From an uncultured Solimonas sp. (GTDB lineage Bacteria > Pseudomonadota > Gammaproteobacteria > Nevskiales > Nevskiaceae), in NCBI GenBank assembly GCA_946478985.1, contig CAMLDZ010000053.1:1-21018 (forward strand): a stretch of DNA of 21,018 bases, in the 5' to 3' direction. The translations under genes and the position numbers were made by a program. Positions 7,992-15,543 of the stretch are shown here, piece after piece (position 1 is the stretch's first letter; the number at the start of each line of letters is the position of its first letter). The notes beneath the pieces are model-generated. The model had not been told where the DNA came from, did no database searches, and was given only the letters and a program-made list of their open reading frames with translations.

Positions 7992-9549
7992 GGCGCGCCT
8001 CCGCATCAGTGATGAAACCGCCGGCCATCCAGGCGCCGATCGCCGCGACGCTGGTCTGCTCGCGCGGCAGCGGCGGCGACAGCCGGCCGCCGGCGATCAC
8101 GCAGAGCAGATCGCAGATCTCGAACAGCTCGTCCAGTTCCTCGGAAATCACCAGCACCGCGACGCCGTCGTCGCGCAGGTCGATCAGCGCCTGGCGGATG
8201 CGCTGCGCGGCCGCGACGTCGACGCCCCAGGTCGGCTGCGCGACCACCAGCACCTGCGGATTCCAGCCGATCTCGCGGCCGACGATGAACTTCTGCAGAT
8301 TGCCGCCGGACAGGCTGGCCGCCGCGCTGTGCTCGTCGCGGCATTTGACGGCGAAGCGCTCGATGATGCCGCGCGCCCGCGCGCGCGCCGCGCCGCGGCG
8401 GACCAGACCGTGCCGCACCAGGCCGTGCCCGGCGTCGGTCAGCACGGTGTTGTCGCCGAGCGACAGCTCCGGCACCGCGCCGCGGCCGAGGCGCTCCTCG
8501 GGCACGAAGGCCAGGCCCAGGCGCCGCCGCGCCGCCGCGCCGAGCTGCGCCGCCGGCTGGCCGCCGATGCGCACGGCGCCGCGGTCGGCCAGCGTCGCCT
8601 CGCCGGAGATCGCCGCCAGCAGCTCTTTCTGGCCGTTGCCGGAGACGCCGGCGATGCCGACGATCTGGCCGGCGCGCACGCGCAGGTCGATGTCGTGCAG
8701 CGCGGTGCCGAACGGCGAATCGGCCGGGCGGCACAGCGCCGTCAGCTCCAGCTCGATGCCGCCGGCGGCGCGCGGCAGCAGCCGGCAGGCGGCCAGCTCG
8801 CTGCCGATCATCAGCCGCGCCAGTTCGGCGTTGCTGCACTGGCGCGGATCGGCGCTGCCGGCGACGCGGCCGCCGCGCAGCACCGTGGCGGCATGGCACA
8901 GCGCGCGGATCTCGTCGAGCTTGTGACTGATGTAGAGAATGCTGACGCCTTCGGCGGCGAGCCGGCGCAGCGTGGCGAACAGCTGCTGCACCGCCTGCGG
9001 CGTCAGCACCGAGGTCGGCTCGTCCATGATCAGCAGCTGCGGGCTCTGCAGCAGGCAGCGCACGATCTCGACGCGCTGGCGCTCGCCGACCGACATGCTG
9101 TGCACCAGCTGCTGCGGATCGACCGGCAGGCCGTAGCGCGCCGACAGCTCGCGGATCTGCGCGTCGAGCGCCGCCGGCGGCGGCCGGTCGAGCGCCAGCG
9201 CGATGTTCTCGGCGACCGTCAGCGATTCGAACAGCGAGAAGTGCTGGAACACCATGCCGATGCCGAGCGCGCGCGCCTGCGCCGGGCTGTCGATGCGCAC
9301 GGCACTGCCCTGCCATTCGATCGTGCCCCGGTCCGGCCGCGTCACGCCGTAGACGATCTTCATCAGCGTGCTCTTGCCGGCGCCGTTCTCGCCGAGCAGC
9401 GCGTGGATCTCGCCGGCCTGCACGCACAGATCGATGGCGTCGTTGGCGATCACGCCGGGATAGCGCTTGCCGATGCCGCGCAAGCGCAGCCGCGGCACGC
9501 CGGTGTCTGTCGTCGCTCTCATCGCCTCGCTCTCATCGCCTCGCTTCAT
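7978..9549 (-). CDS. ABC transporter ATP-binding protein with two nucleotide-binding domains
   Basis: This 523-residue cytoplasmic ATPase carries two fused nucleotide-binding domains, as in sugar and BMP-type nucleoside importers (NupO/YufO-like). Domain 1 has Walker A GENGAGKST (residues 53-61), signature MSVGERQ (about 152-158), Walker B LLIMDEPT (about 172-179) and the ISHK switch. Domain 2 (about 265-505) has the degenerate Walker A usual for this family (GVSGNGQKE), an intact signature LSGGNLQKF and a diverged Walker B VLVVAQPT, where Gln replaces the catalytic Glu; this asymmetry is normal for the family. The ATG at 9549 overlaps the xdhC TGA as ATGA and has GGAG 9 bases upstream. The first ten codons lie in a short tandem repeat, leaving a second in-frame ATG at 9522. 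Substrate is inferred as purine-related from the surrounding xdh and puu genes. Confidence 0.93.
   Translation of the reverse strand: MKRGDESEAMRATTDTGVPRLRLRGIGKRYPGVIANDAIDLCVQAGEIHALLGENGAGKSTLMKIVYGVTRPDRGTIEWQGSAVRIDSPAQARALGIGMVFQHFSLFESLTVAENIALALDRPPPAALDAQIRELSARYGLPVDPQQLVHSMSVGERQRVEIVRCLLQSPQLLIMDEPTSVLTPQAVQQLFATLRRLAAEGVSILYISHKLDEIRALCHAATVLRGGRVAGSADPRQCSNAELARLMIGSELAACRLLPRAAGGIELELTALCRPADSPFGTALHDIDLRVRAGQIVGIAGVSGNGQKELLAAISGEATLADRGAVRIGGQPAAQLGAAARRRLGLAFVPEERLGRGAVPELSLGDNTVLTDAGHGLVRHGLVRRGAARARARGIIERFAVKCRDEHSAAASLSGGNLQKFIVGREIGWNPQVLVVAQPTWGVDVAAAQRIRQALIDLRDDGVAVLVISEELDELFEICDLLCVIAGGRLSPPLPREQTSVAAIGAWMAGGFITDAEARHVAA
9513..9540. repeat. Perfect 14-base tandem duplication at the xdhC/ABC ATPase junction
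   Basis: The unit tcgctctcatcgcc occurs at 9513-9526 and again at 9527-9540, followed by a partial third copy to about 9552. On the coding (minus) strand this gives three successive ATGs at 9549, 9536 and 9522. The first and third are in the same frame. The middle one reads a 5-codon frame (MRARR) whose TGA overlaps the third ATG. Confidence 0.9.
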
Positions 9550-10658
9550 GGCGTCGCGCTCCGCCGGCAGCCGCCGCAGCTGCCGCCGGCCTGCACTGCG
9601 CAGTCGTCCGCCACCGCCAGCGCTGCGGACCGGCGCGGCGCCGGCGGCGCCAGTGTCTGCAGCAGTTGCGCGGCGACACTGACGGCGATCGCGCCCGGCC
9701 ACTTGCTGCGCGTCTGGCCCAGACCCAGCGGGCAGACCAGCCGCGCGATCGTCGCCGCGTCGAAGCCGTCGCGTGCCAGCCGCGAGCGAAAGCGCGCCGC
9801 CTTGCTCTGCGAGCCGATCAGGCCGGCGAATGCGAAGTCGCCGCGGCGCAGGATCGCCGCGCAGAGCTGGTAATCGAGCTCGTGGTCGTGCGTCATCACC
9901 ACGAAGCGCGCCTGCGCCGGTGCCGCCGCGACGCTGGCCACGGGCTCGACGCCGGCCAGCGCGCGCGCATTGGCCGGCAGCGCCGCCGGGAACAGCTGGC
10001 TGCGGCTGTCGACCCAGCTCAGCCGCAGCGGCAGGTCGGCGACGATGCGCACCAGCGCCTGGCCGACATGGCCGGCGCCATACAGCCACAGCGGCGCGCC
10101 GGCGGCGAGCGGTTCGATCAGCTCGATCTCCTCGCCGCAGCGGCGCAGCTCCACCGCGGCGGCGCCGTCGTCGAGCTGCCAGTGCTGGGTGACGCCGGCG
10201 GCGCCGCAGCAGCTGCGCAGCCTCAGCGACTGGTGACGGCGCAGCGCGGCGCCGACGCTGCGCAGCCAGACGCGGTCGGCGGCGCCATGGCGCTGCAGCC
10301 AGAGTTCCACCGCGCCGCCGCAGCACTGGCCGAGTTCGCGGCCGAGGATGAAGCGCTGCAGCCGCACCGGCGACGCCGGCGCGGCGCTGTCCAGCAGCTC
10401 GCGCGCGGCAGCCAGCGCCTGCCATTCCAGATGACCTCCGCCGATGCTGCCGAGCAGCTGCGAGGGCGTGACCAGCATCGACGCGCCGGGCTCGCGCGGC
10501 GCCGAGCCGCGCACCGTCGCGACGACCACGCGGACCACCGCCGCCTCGCGGCGCAGCAGATCTTCGAGCGCCAGCGGCCAGTCACCCAGCGCGCCGAGCG
10601 CCAGCGCCGTGGGCCCGATCGCCAATGACGGCATGGGGGCCGGTGCGGTCATGCTCAT
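9546..10658 (-). CDS. xdhC: Xanthine dehydrogenase accessory protein XdhC (molybdenum cofactor chaperone)
   Basis: XdhC binds molybdenum cofactor, promotes its sulfuration, and delivers it to the large subunit of xanthine dehydrogenase; it is not part of the mature enzyme. The 370-residue protein has the N-terminal XdhC/CoxI block (VVVATVRGSAPREPGASMLV, about residues 43-62, then SIGGGHLEW), the cysteine-bearing GQCCGGAVELW motif, and a C-terminal Rossmann-type domain (LWLYGAGHVGQALVRI, DSR, THDHELDYQL, AGLIGSQSKAARF, CPLG). It is somewhat longer than Rhodobacter XdhC. The tail adds a cysteine-rich stretch (DDCAVQAGGSCGGCRR) of unknown purpose. The ATG at 10658 overlaps the xdhB TGA as ATGA and has GAGG 7 bases upstream. 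Confidence 0.95.
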   Translation of the reverse strand: MSMTAPAPMPSLAIGPTALALGALGDWPLALEDLLRREAAVVRVVVATVRGSAPREPGASMLVTPSQLLGSIGGGHLEWQALAAARELLDSAAPASPVRLQRFILGRELGQCCGGAVELWLQRHGAADRVWLRSVGAALRRHQSLRLRSCCGAAGVTQHWQLDDGAAAVELRRCGEEIELIEPLAAGAPLWLYGAGHVGQALVRIVADLPLRLSWVDSRSQLFPAALPANARALAGVEPVASVAAAPAQARFVVMTHDHELDYQLCAAILRRGDFAFAGLIGSQSKAARFRSRLARDGFDAATIARLVCPLGLGQTRSKWPGAIAVSVAAQLLQTLAPPAPRRSAALAVADDCAVQAGGSCGGCRRSATP

Positions 10659-12976
10659 GCCCAGACCTCGCCGCGCGCCCGGCAGACCGCGCGCAGCACC
10701 GCTTCCGGCGTCGCCGGCGCCGGCAGCTCGACCGCCTGCCCCTGCGGCGCGCAGGAGGCGACCGCGTCGCGGATCGCGTGGTAGACCGCCATGCCGAGCA
10801 TCAGCGGCGGCTCGCCGACCGCCTTGGAGCGGTGGATGGTCGCCTCGCGGTTGGGTTGCGGCCACAGCTGCAGATTGACTTCGGCCGGCCAGTCGCGCGC
10901 GGTGGGAATCTTGTAGGTGGACGGCGCGTGCGTGCGCAGCCGGCCCTGGGCGTCCCACACCAGTTCTTCGGAGGTCAGCCAGCCGGCGCCCTGCAGGAAG
11001 CCGCCCTCGATCTGGCCGCGATCCAGCGCCGGGTTCAGCGAGCGGCCGGCGTCATGCAGGATGTCGGCGCGCAGCAGCCGCGTCTCGCCGCTAAGCGTAT
11101 CGATCGCCACCTCGGCCACCGCCGCGCCGTAGGCGAAGTAGTAGAACGGCCGGCCGTGCAGGCGCACGCGGTCCCAGTGGATCTTCGGCGTGCGGTAGAA
11201 GCCGGTGGCGGACAGCTGCACGCGCCCCATGTAGGCCTCGCGGACCAGGCTGGCGAACGGCAGGCGGCGCTGCGCGTCGAGCCGCACCTCGCCGTCGACG
11301 AAGCGCACGCCGGTGGCGGCGACGCCATAGGCGCCGGCGGCGAACTCGGCGAGCCGCTTCCTGATCTGTCGCGCCGCGTCCTGCGCCGCCATGCCGTTGA
11401 GGTCGGTACCACTCGACGCCGCGGTGGCCGAGGTATTGGGCACCTTGCTGGTATCGGCCGCCGACACGCGGACTGCGTCCAGCGGCAGGCCGAACTCGGC
11501 GGCGACGATCTGCCGGACCTTGGTGTACAGGCCCTGGCCCATCTCGGTGCCGCCGTGGTTGAGCAGCACGGTGCCGTCGTTGTAGACGTGCAGCAGCGCG
11601 CCGGCCTGGTTGTAGAAGGTGGCGTTGAAGGAGATGCCGAACTTGACCGGCGTCAGCGCCAGGCCGCGGCGGATCACCGGTGCCGTGCTGTTCCAGCGCG
11701 CGATCTCGCGGCGGCGCTGCTGATAGCTGCTGTCTTTTTCGAGGCGCCCGAGCAGCGCCGGCAGGATGTTGTCGTCGACGCGCTGCCCGTACGGCGTGAC
11801 GTTGCGGCTGCGCAGCCCGTACAGATTGCGCTTGCGCACGCGCAGCGGGTCCAGGCCCAGCACGCGGGCGATGTCGTCGACGATCTTCTCGATGATCATC
11901 ATGCCCTGCGGACCGCCGAAGCCGCGGAACGCGGTATTGGACACCGTATGCGTCTTGCAGCGGTGCGAGACGATCTCGATGTGTTCGAGGAAGTAGGCGT
12001 TGTCGACGTGGCAGATCGCGCGATCGTTGACCGGCCCGGACAGGTCCGCGGAGTAGCCGCAGCGCGAGGCCATCATCAGCTTCAGCGCAATGATGCGGCC
12101 ACCGGCATCGAAGCCGACTTCGTAATCGGCGATGAAATCGTGGCGCTTGCCGGTGGCGATCATGTCGACGTCGCGGTCCAGGCGCAGCTTGACCGCGCAG
12201 CCGTTGCGCTGCGCCAGCACCGCGGCGATCGCCGCGATCAGCGCCGGCTGGCTTTCCTTGCCGCCGAAGCCGCCGCCCATGCGCCGGCACTGCACGCTGA
12301 CCTCGTGCGCATGGCGGCCGAGCGCATGCGCGACGATGTGCTGCACCTCGGTCGGATGCTGGGTGGAGCTGATCACCTGCATCGCGCCGTCTTCCTGCGG
12401 CAGCGCGACGGCGATCTGGCCTTCCAGATAGAAGTGATCCTGGCCGCCGATCTCGACCGTGCCGGCCAGCCGCCGTGGCGCCGCCGCCAGCGCCGCATCG
12501 GGATCGCCGCGGCGCAGGCGCTGCGTCGGCAGCACGAAACTGTGCTGGGCGAGCGCGCTGCGCGCATCGAGGATCGCCGGCAGTTCCTCGTAGTCGACGT
12601 GCGCGCGCAGCGCCGCGCGGCGCGCCGCGTCCTCGCTGCGCGCGGCCACCGCGAACAGCGGCTGGCCGGCGTACTGCACCAGGCCGTCGGCCAGCAGCGG
12701 ATCGTCGGCGACGGAAGCGCCGTAGTTGTTGTCGCCCGGCAGGTCGGCGGCGACGATCACGTCGACCACGCCGGGCGCGGCGCGCACCGCCGCCAGATCG
12801 ATCGCCAGCACGCGCGCATGCGGCTTGCCGCTGAGGCCGAAAGCCGCGTGCAGTGCGCCGGCCGGCAGCGGCAGATCGTCGCAGTACGGCGCCCGGCCGC
12901 TGACGTGCAGATGCGCGCTCTCGTGGGCGATCTCGCCGCCGATCAGCACGCCGGCCGGCTCGCCGAGGGCGCTCAT
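10655..12976 (-). CDS. xdhB: Xanthine dehydrogenase large (molybdopterin-binding) subunit XdhB
   Basis: This 773-residue subunit carries the molybdenum centre that hydroxylates hypoxanthine to xanthine and xanthine to urate. Residues expected from the well-studied bovine enzyme are visible: Gln179 in GGQDHFYLE, Glu241 in GGGFGGKES, Arg351 in AFRGFGGPQ and the catalytic Glu722 in KAVGEPP. The substrate-orienting Glu and Arg are both kept, which argues for a true xanthine dehydrogenase rather than an aldehyde oxidase. Length fits the large subunit of the two-gene Rhodobacter-type enzyme. The ATG at 12976 overlaps the xdhA TGA as ATGA. It should assemble with XdhA as a cytoplasmic (alpha-beta)2 complex. 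Confidence 0.97.
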   Translation of the reverse strand: MSALGEPAGVLIGGEIAHESAHLHVSGRAPYCDDLPLPAGALHAAFGLSGKPHARVLAIDLAAVRAAPGVVDVIVAADLPGDNNYGASVADDPLLADGLVQYAGQPLFAVAARSEDAARRAALRAHVDYEELPAILDARSALAQHSFVLPTQRLRRGDPDAALAAAPRRLAGTVEIGGQDHFYLEGQIAVALPQEDGAMQVISSTQHPTEVQHIVAHALGRHAHEVSVQCRRMGGGFGGKESQPALIAAIAAVLAQRNGCAVKLRLDRDVDMIATGKRHDFIADYEVGFDAGGRIIALKLMMASRCGYSADLSGPVNDRAICHVDNAYFLEHIEIVSHRCKTHTVSNTAFRGFGGPQGMMIIEKIVDDIARVLGLDPLRVRKRNLYGLRSRNVTPYGQRVDDNILPALLGRLEKDSSYQQRRREIARWNSTAPVIRRGLALTPVKFGISFNATFYNQAGALLHVYNDGTVLLNHGGTEMGQGLYTKVRQIVAAEFGLPLDAVRVSAADTSKVPNTSATAASSGTDLNGMAAQDAARQIRKRLAEFAAGAYGVAATGVRFVDGEVRLDAQRRLPFASLVREAYMGRVQLSATGFYRTPKIHWDRVRLHGRPFYYFAYGAAVAEVAIDTLSGETRLLRADILHDAGRSLNPALDRGQIEGGFLQGAGWLTSEELVWDAQGRLRTHAPSTYKIPTARDWPAEVNLQLWPQPNREATIHRSKAVGEPPLMLGMAVYHAIRDAVASCAPQGQAVELPAPATPEAVLRAVCRARGEVWA

Positions 12977-14409
12977 GCCTGCACCGCCGACAGCCGCAGC
13001 CGCGCCGCCTGTTCGCCGGAGGCTTCGAGGAAATGGCGCTCGAACAGGTTGGCGGCGGCGCGCAGGCGGTACTGGCGGCTGGCGCGCAGATCGCTGAGCG
13101 GCTCGAACTCGTCGACGAAGGCGCTGCGCGCCGCGGCGAACGTCGCCGCCGACCAGCGCTGGCCGCCGAGCGCGGCCTCGGTGGCATGCGCGCGGCGCGG
13201 CGTCGCCGCCATGCCGCCGACGCCGATCCGTGCGGCAACGATGCGGCCGCCGTCCAGTTGCGTGGCGATGCCCAGGCACACCGCCGAAATGTCCTGGTCG
13301 TGACGCTTGGCCAGCTTGTAGCCGGCAAAGCGCCAGCCGCTGCCGTGATGCGGCACGCGCACCGCTTCGATGAACTCGCCGGGCAGCAGATCCTTCTTCT
13401 GGTAGCCCAGATAGAAGCGATGCAGCGGCAGCACGCGGCTGGCGCCGCCGCGGCGCAGCAGCAGCTGCGCGTCGAGCGCCAGCAACACCGGCATCGAGTC
13501 GCCGATCGGCGAGCCGTTGGCGAGGTTGCCGCATAGCGTCCCGGCGTTGCGCACCGGCGGCGAGGCAAAGCGCTCGGCCAGCTCGGCGAAGGCCGGATAG
13601 CGGGCGCACAAGGCCGCCCAGGCGGCGGCCAGCGTCACGCCGGCGCCGATCGTCAGCGCCTCGCCGTCGTCGTCGATGCGGCGCAGCGCGGCCACCTCGC
13701 CGAGATAGATCAGCGGCGGCAACTCGCGCAGCTGCTTGGTCACCCACAGGCCGATGTCGGTGCCGCCGGCCAGCAGCAGCGCGTCCGGCTGCAGCAGCAG
13801 CCGCGTCGCCAGCTGTTCGAGCGTGCGCGGCGCGTAGAAACCGGGCAGGTCCAGCGGCTGCGCGCGGGCCGGCAGCGCCGCCGCCTCGGCAGCCGGCGGC
13901 GGGGCTGGCTGCGGATAGGCGCCCATGCGCATGCCGGCTTCGATGATCGGCCGGTAGCCGGTGCAGCGGCACAGGTTGCCGGACAGCGCGCTGAGCACGG
14001 CCTCGCGGTCCGGCGACGGCTGGCGCAGGTACAGCGCATACAAGGACATCACGAAGCCCGGCGTGCAGAAGCCGCATTGCGAGGCGTGGCAGTCGACCAT
14101 CGCCTGCTGCACCGGATGCAGGGCGGCGCCCGGTGCCGACAGGCCTTCGACGGTGGTCACCGCCAGACCGTCGACGGTCGGCAGCAGGCGGATGCAGGCG
14201 TTGATCGCGCGGGCGCTCGCGGCAGTGGGCTCGCCGGGATCGGCGAGCACCACGGTGCAGGCGCCGCAGTCGCCTTCGGCGCAGCCTTCCTTGGTACCGC
14301 AGCGGCCGGCGTGCTCGCGCAGATACTGCAGCAGCGTCATCGTCGGCGACGGCTCGCGGACCTCGGCCGGCCGACCGTCGAGCAGGAAGCGGATCGTGCG
14401 CTCGTGCAC
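12973..14409 (-). CDS. xdhA: Xanthine dehydrogenase small (2Fe-2S / FAD) subunit XdhA
   Basis: This 478-residue subunit carries the electron-transfer centres of xanthine dehydrogenase. Residues 1-85 form a plant-ferredoxin-like domain with Cys43, Cys48, Cys51 and Cys72 as cluster ligands. Residues 85-165 form the helical 2Fe-2S domain with Cys112, Cys115, Cys147 and Cys149 (QCGFC and LCRCTGYRP). Residues from about 190 form the FAD-binding domain (LLAGGTDIGLWVTKQ, then RNAGTLCGNLANGSPIGDS) followed by the CO-dehydrogenase flavoprotein C-terminal domain. The start is a GTG at 14409 with GGGAG 5 bases upstream, separated from the uraH stop by one base; the resulting VHERTIRFLLDGR matches the expected N-terminus. 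NAD is the likely acceptor, by family analogy. Confidence 0.96.
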   Translation of the reverse strand: MHERTIRFLLDGRPAEVREPSPTMTLLQYLREHAGRCGTKEGCAEGDCGACTVVLADPGEPTAASARAINACIRLLPTVDGLAVTTVEGLSAPGAALHPVQQAMVDCHASQCGFCTPGFVMSLYALYLRQPSPDREAVLSALSGNLCRCTGYRPIIEAGMRMGAYPQPAPPPAAEAAALPARAQPLDLPGFYAPRTLEQLATRLLLQPDALLLAGGTDIGLWVTKQLRELPPLIYLGEVAALRRIDDDGEALTIGAGVTLAAAWAALCARYPAFAELAERFASPPVRNAGTLCGNLANGSPIGDSMPVLLALDAQLLLRRGGASRVLPLHRFYLGYQKKDLLPGEFIEAVRVPHHGSGWRFAGYKLAKRHDQDISAVCLGIATQLDGGRIVAARIGVGGMAATPRRAHATEAALGGQRWSAATFAAARSAFVDEFEPLSDLRASRQYRLRAAANLFERHFLEASGEQAARLRLSAVQA

Positions 14410-14410
14410 C

Positions 14411-14770
14411 TCAGCTCCCGCGGTAGGTGGAGTAGCTCCACGGCGACAGCAGCAGGGGCACGTGATAGTGCGCGCCCGCATCGGCGATGCCGAAGCGCAG
14501 CAGCACGATGTCGAGAAACGGCGGTTCCGGCAGCTGCAGCCCGCAGCCACGGAAGTAATCCGCTGCCGCGAATTCGAGTTCGTAGACGGCGACCGTCAAC
14601 GCCGCCCCTTCCAGCAGCGGCGCGTCGGTCCTTCCCGTCGTATTTGTATGCAATTGCGCGAGCAGTTCGCGCGTGGCGCCGCAGCGGAACAAACGCAGTG
14701 CCAGACCCGCAGCCGGCATGCCTTGCGCGGTGTCGAGCACGTGGGTGGTGAGCTTTCCCGGCTTGGTCAT
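14411..14770 (-). CDS. uraH: 5-hydroxyisourate hydrolase
   Basis: UraH, a transthyretin-related protein, hydrolyses 5-hydroxyisourate (the PuuD product) to OHCU, the substrate of the UraD domain at 1-1743. The 119-residue protein shows the family signature: [12 protein letters not shown] with His10, GRTD with Arg47, [10 protein letters not shown] with His101/His103, and the diagnostic C-terminus YRGS. The ATG at 14770 gives the usual family length and no signal peptide; only a weak ribosome-binding sequence (GGCGGAA) precedes it. It is the first gene of the minus-strand operon. Codons 39-47 (CAA, TTG, CAT, ACA, AAT, then GGA, AGG) are unusually AT-rich or rare for this genome and coincide with a candidate operator on 14643-14654. 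Confidence 0.95.
   Translation of the reverse strand: MTKPGKLTTHVLDTAQGMPAAGLALRLFRCGATRELLAQLHTNTTGRTDAPLLEGAALTVAVYELEFAAADYFRGCGLQLPEPPFLDIVLLRFGIADAGAHYHVPLLLSPWSYSTYRGS
14643..14654. promoter_or_regulatory. Candidate operator A, inside uraH
   Basis: TTTGTATGCAAT matches the palindrome ATTGCATGCAAT at 10 of 12 positions. It lies within uraH codons 40-44, in a run of codons atypical for this genome, about 120 bases downstream of the start. Binding there could act as a roadblock or a looping site. The binding protein is inferred to be the GntR/FCD regulator at 2682. Confidence 0.4.
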
Positions 14771-14883
14771 CGTGATGTTCCGCCGCGTGGCGGCGCGTCC
14801 GTTTGTGGTTCTGCCCGTGACCAGAGGTGGGGAGCAAAGTCCATGCCACGCAAAGCCCCGGGCACGCGATATCGGTATCGATG

Positions 14884-14895
14884 ATTGCATACATT
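14884..14895. promoter_or_regulatory. Candidate operator B upstream of uraH
   Basis: ATTGCATACATT matches ATTGCATGCAAT at 10 of 12 positions. Read on the minus strand it contains TGTATGCAAT, identical to sites A and E. It lies about 115 bases upstream of the uraH start, where the operon promoter may be, and 22 bases from site C. Confidence 0.5.
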
Positions 14896-14905
14896 TGGAT
14901 GATTC

Positions 14906-14917
14906 ATTGCATGTGAT
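14906..14917. promoter_or_regulatory. Candidate operator C upstream of uraH
   Basis: ATTGCATGTGAT matches ATTGCATGCAAT at 10 of 12 positions. Its centre is 22 bases from that of site B, close to two helical turns, so two dimers could bind the same DNA face. Confidence 0.45.
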
Positions 14918-15208
14918 CGACGCACCGTTTGCGTCCTGCCGGCGGCCAATCCTGTGCGCGTGCGCAGCTTGCGTGCAGTGCGCGACAGCGGCGGTGGCGG
15001 CCACCGCTGGCTGGCATGCGCGTTGCGGCGTCGATCAGCGATCCGGCACCGCGTTCCTGCAGGACGCCGTGCGCGGGTCACGGCTTGCGGCCGTGCGCGC
15101 ACCGTGCACCGCGATGGCAGTGGCTGCACCCGCCTGCGCTCACACCGCACCGCGGCGCGCCATGCATGCACGCCTGACAGGCGGCAGGCCGGATCGATGC
15201 CTCATGTT

Positions 15209-15220
15209 ATTGCATGCAAT
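15209..15220. promoter_or_regulatory. Candidate operator D, perfect palindrome
   Basis: ATTGCATGCAAT is a perfect 12-base palindrome and the best copy of the motif family. It sits in the GC-rich middle of the intergenic region, about 320 bases from site B and 200 from site E. This could be a shared or looping operator, by inference. Confidence 0.5.
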
Positions 15221-15408
15221 CCATGCCGCACGGTGTTCACGCGGTGCACGTGCCTCAGTTCGGCGCCTGTCGCGACGGCAGCGGACACGGGCGCGGCGTC
15301 GGCGCGGGCGCCGCTGCATCCTGCATATACAAGGCGCTTTCCGCGGCGCCACGAGCCGCCAGACAGCGTGTCAACGCTGCTGGCACGACCATTGCTCGTA
15401 CAGGCTCC

Positions 15409-15420
15409 GGTGTATGCAAT
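15409..15420. promoter_or_regulatory. Candidate operator E upstream of the TonB receptor gene
   Basis: GGTGTATGCAAT contains TGTATGCAAT exactly as in sites A and B and matches the full palindrome at 9 of 12 positions. It lies about 167 bases before the receptor start and overlaps a weak promoter-like element, consistent with repression of the plus-strand unit. Confidence 0.45.
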
Positions 15421-15494
15421 TTTCTTATCGCCCTGCACGCATTGGCCCGAGCGCAGCGGTTCGCGGCGTGCCCGCAGGCGAAGGACGACAGCAT

Positions 15495-15543
15495 CCGGGC
15501 GGCGCCAGGGATGGATCAGCGCCGCGGTCGCGCAACCGCCCGG
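15495..15543 (+). promoter_or_regulatory. Hairpin in the probable leader of the TonB receptor mRNA
   Basis: CCGGGCGG at 15495-15502 pairs perfectly with CCGCCCGG at 15536-15543, and GGCGC (15501-15505) can pair with GCGCC (15519-15523) inside it. The hairpin ends 43 bases before the receptor start and has no T-run, so it is not a simple terminator. It encloses a tiny frame, 15511-15546, encoding MDQRRGRATAR. It matches no riboswitch I recognise. Hairpins arise easily in DNA this GC-rich. Confidence 0.3.

Noticed and set aside
8000..8120. Upstream start for the first ABC permease at 8006
   Set aside because: No ribosome-binding site before it, while GGAGG lies 6 bases before the ATG at 7991.
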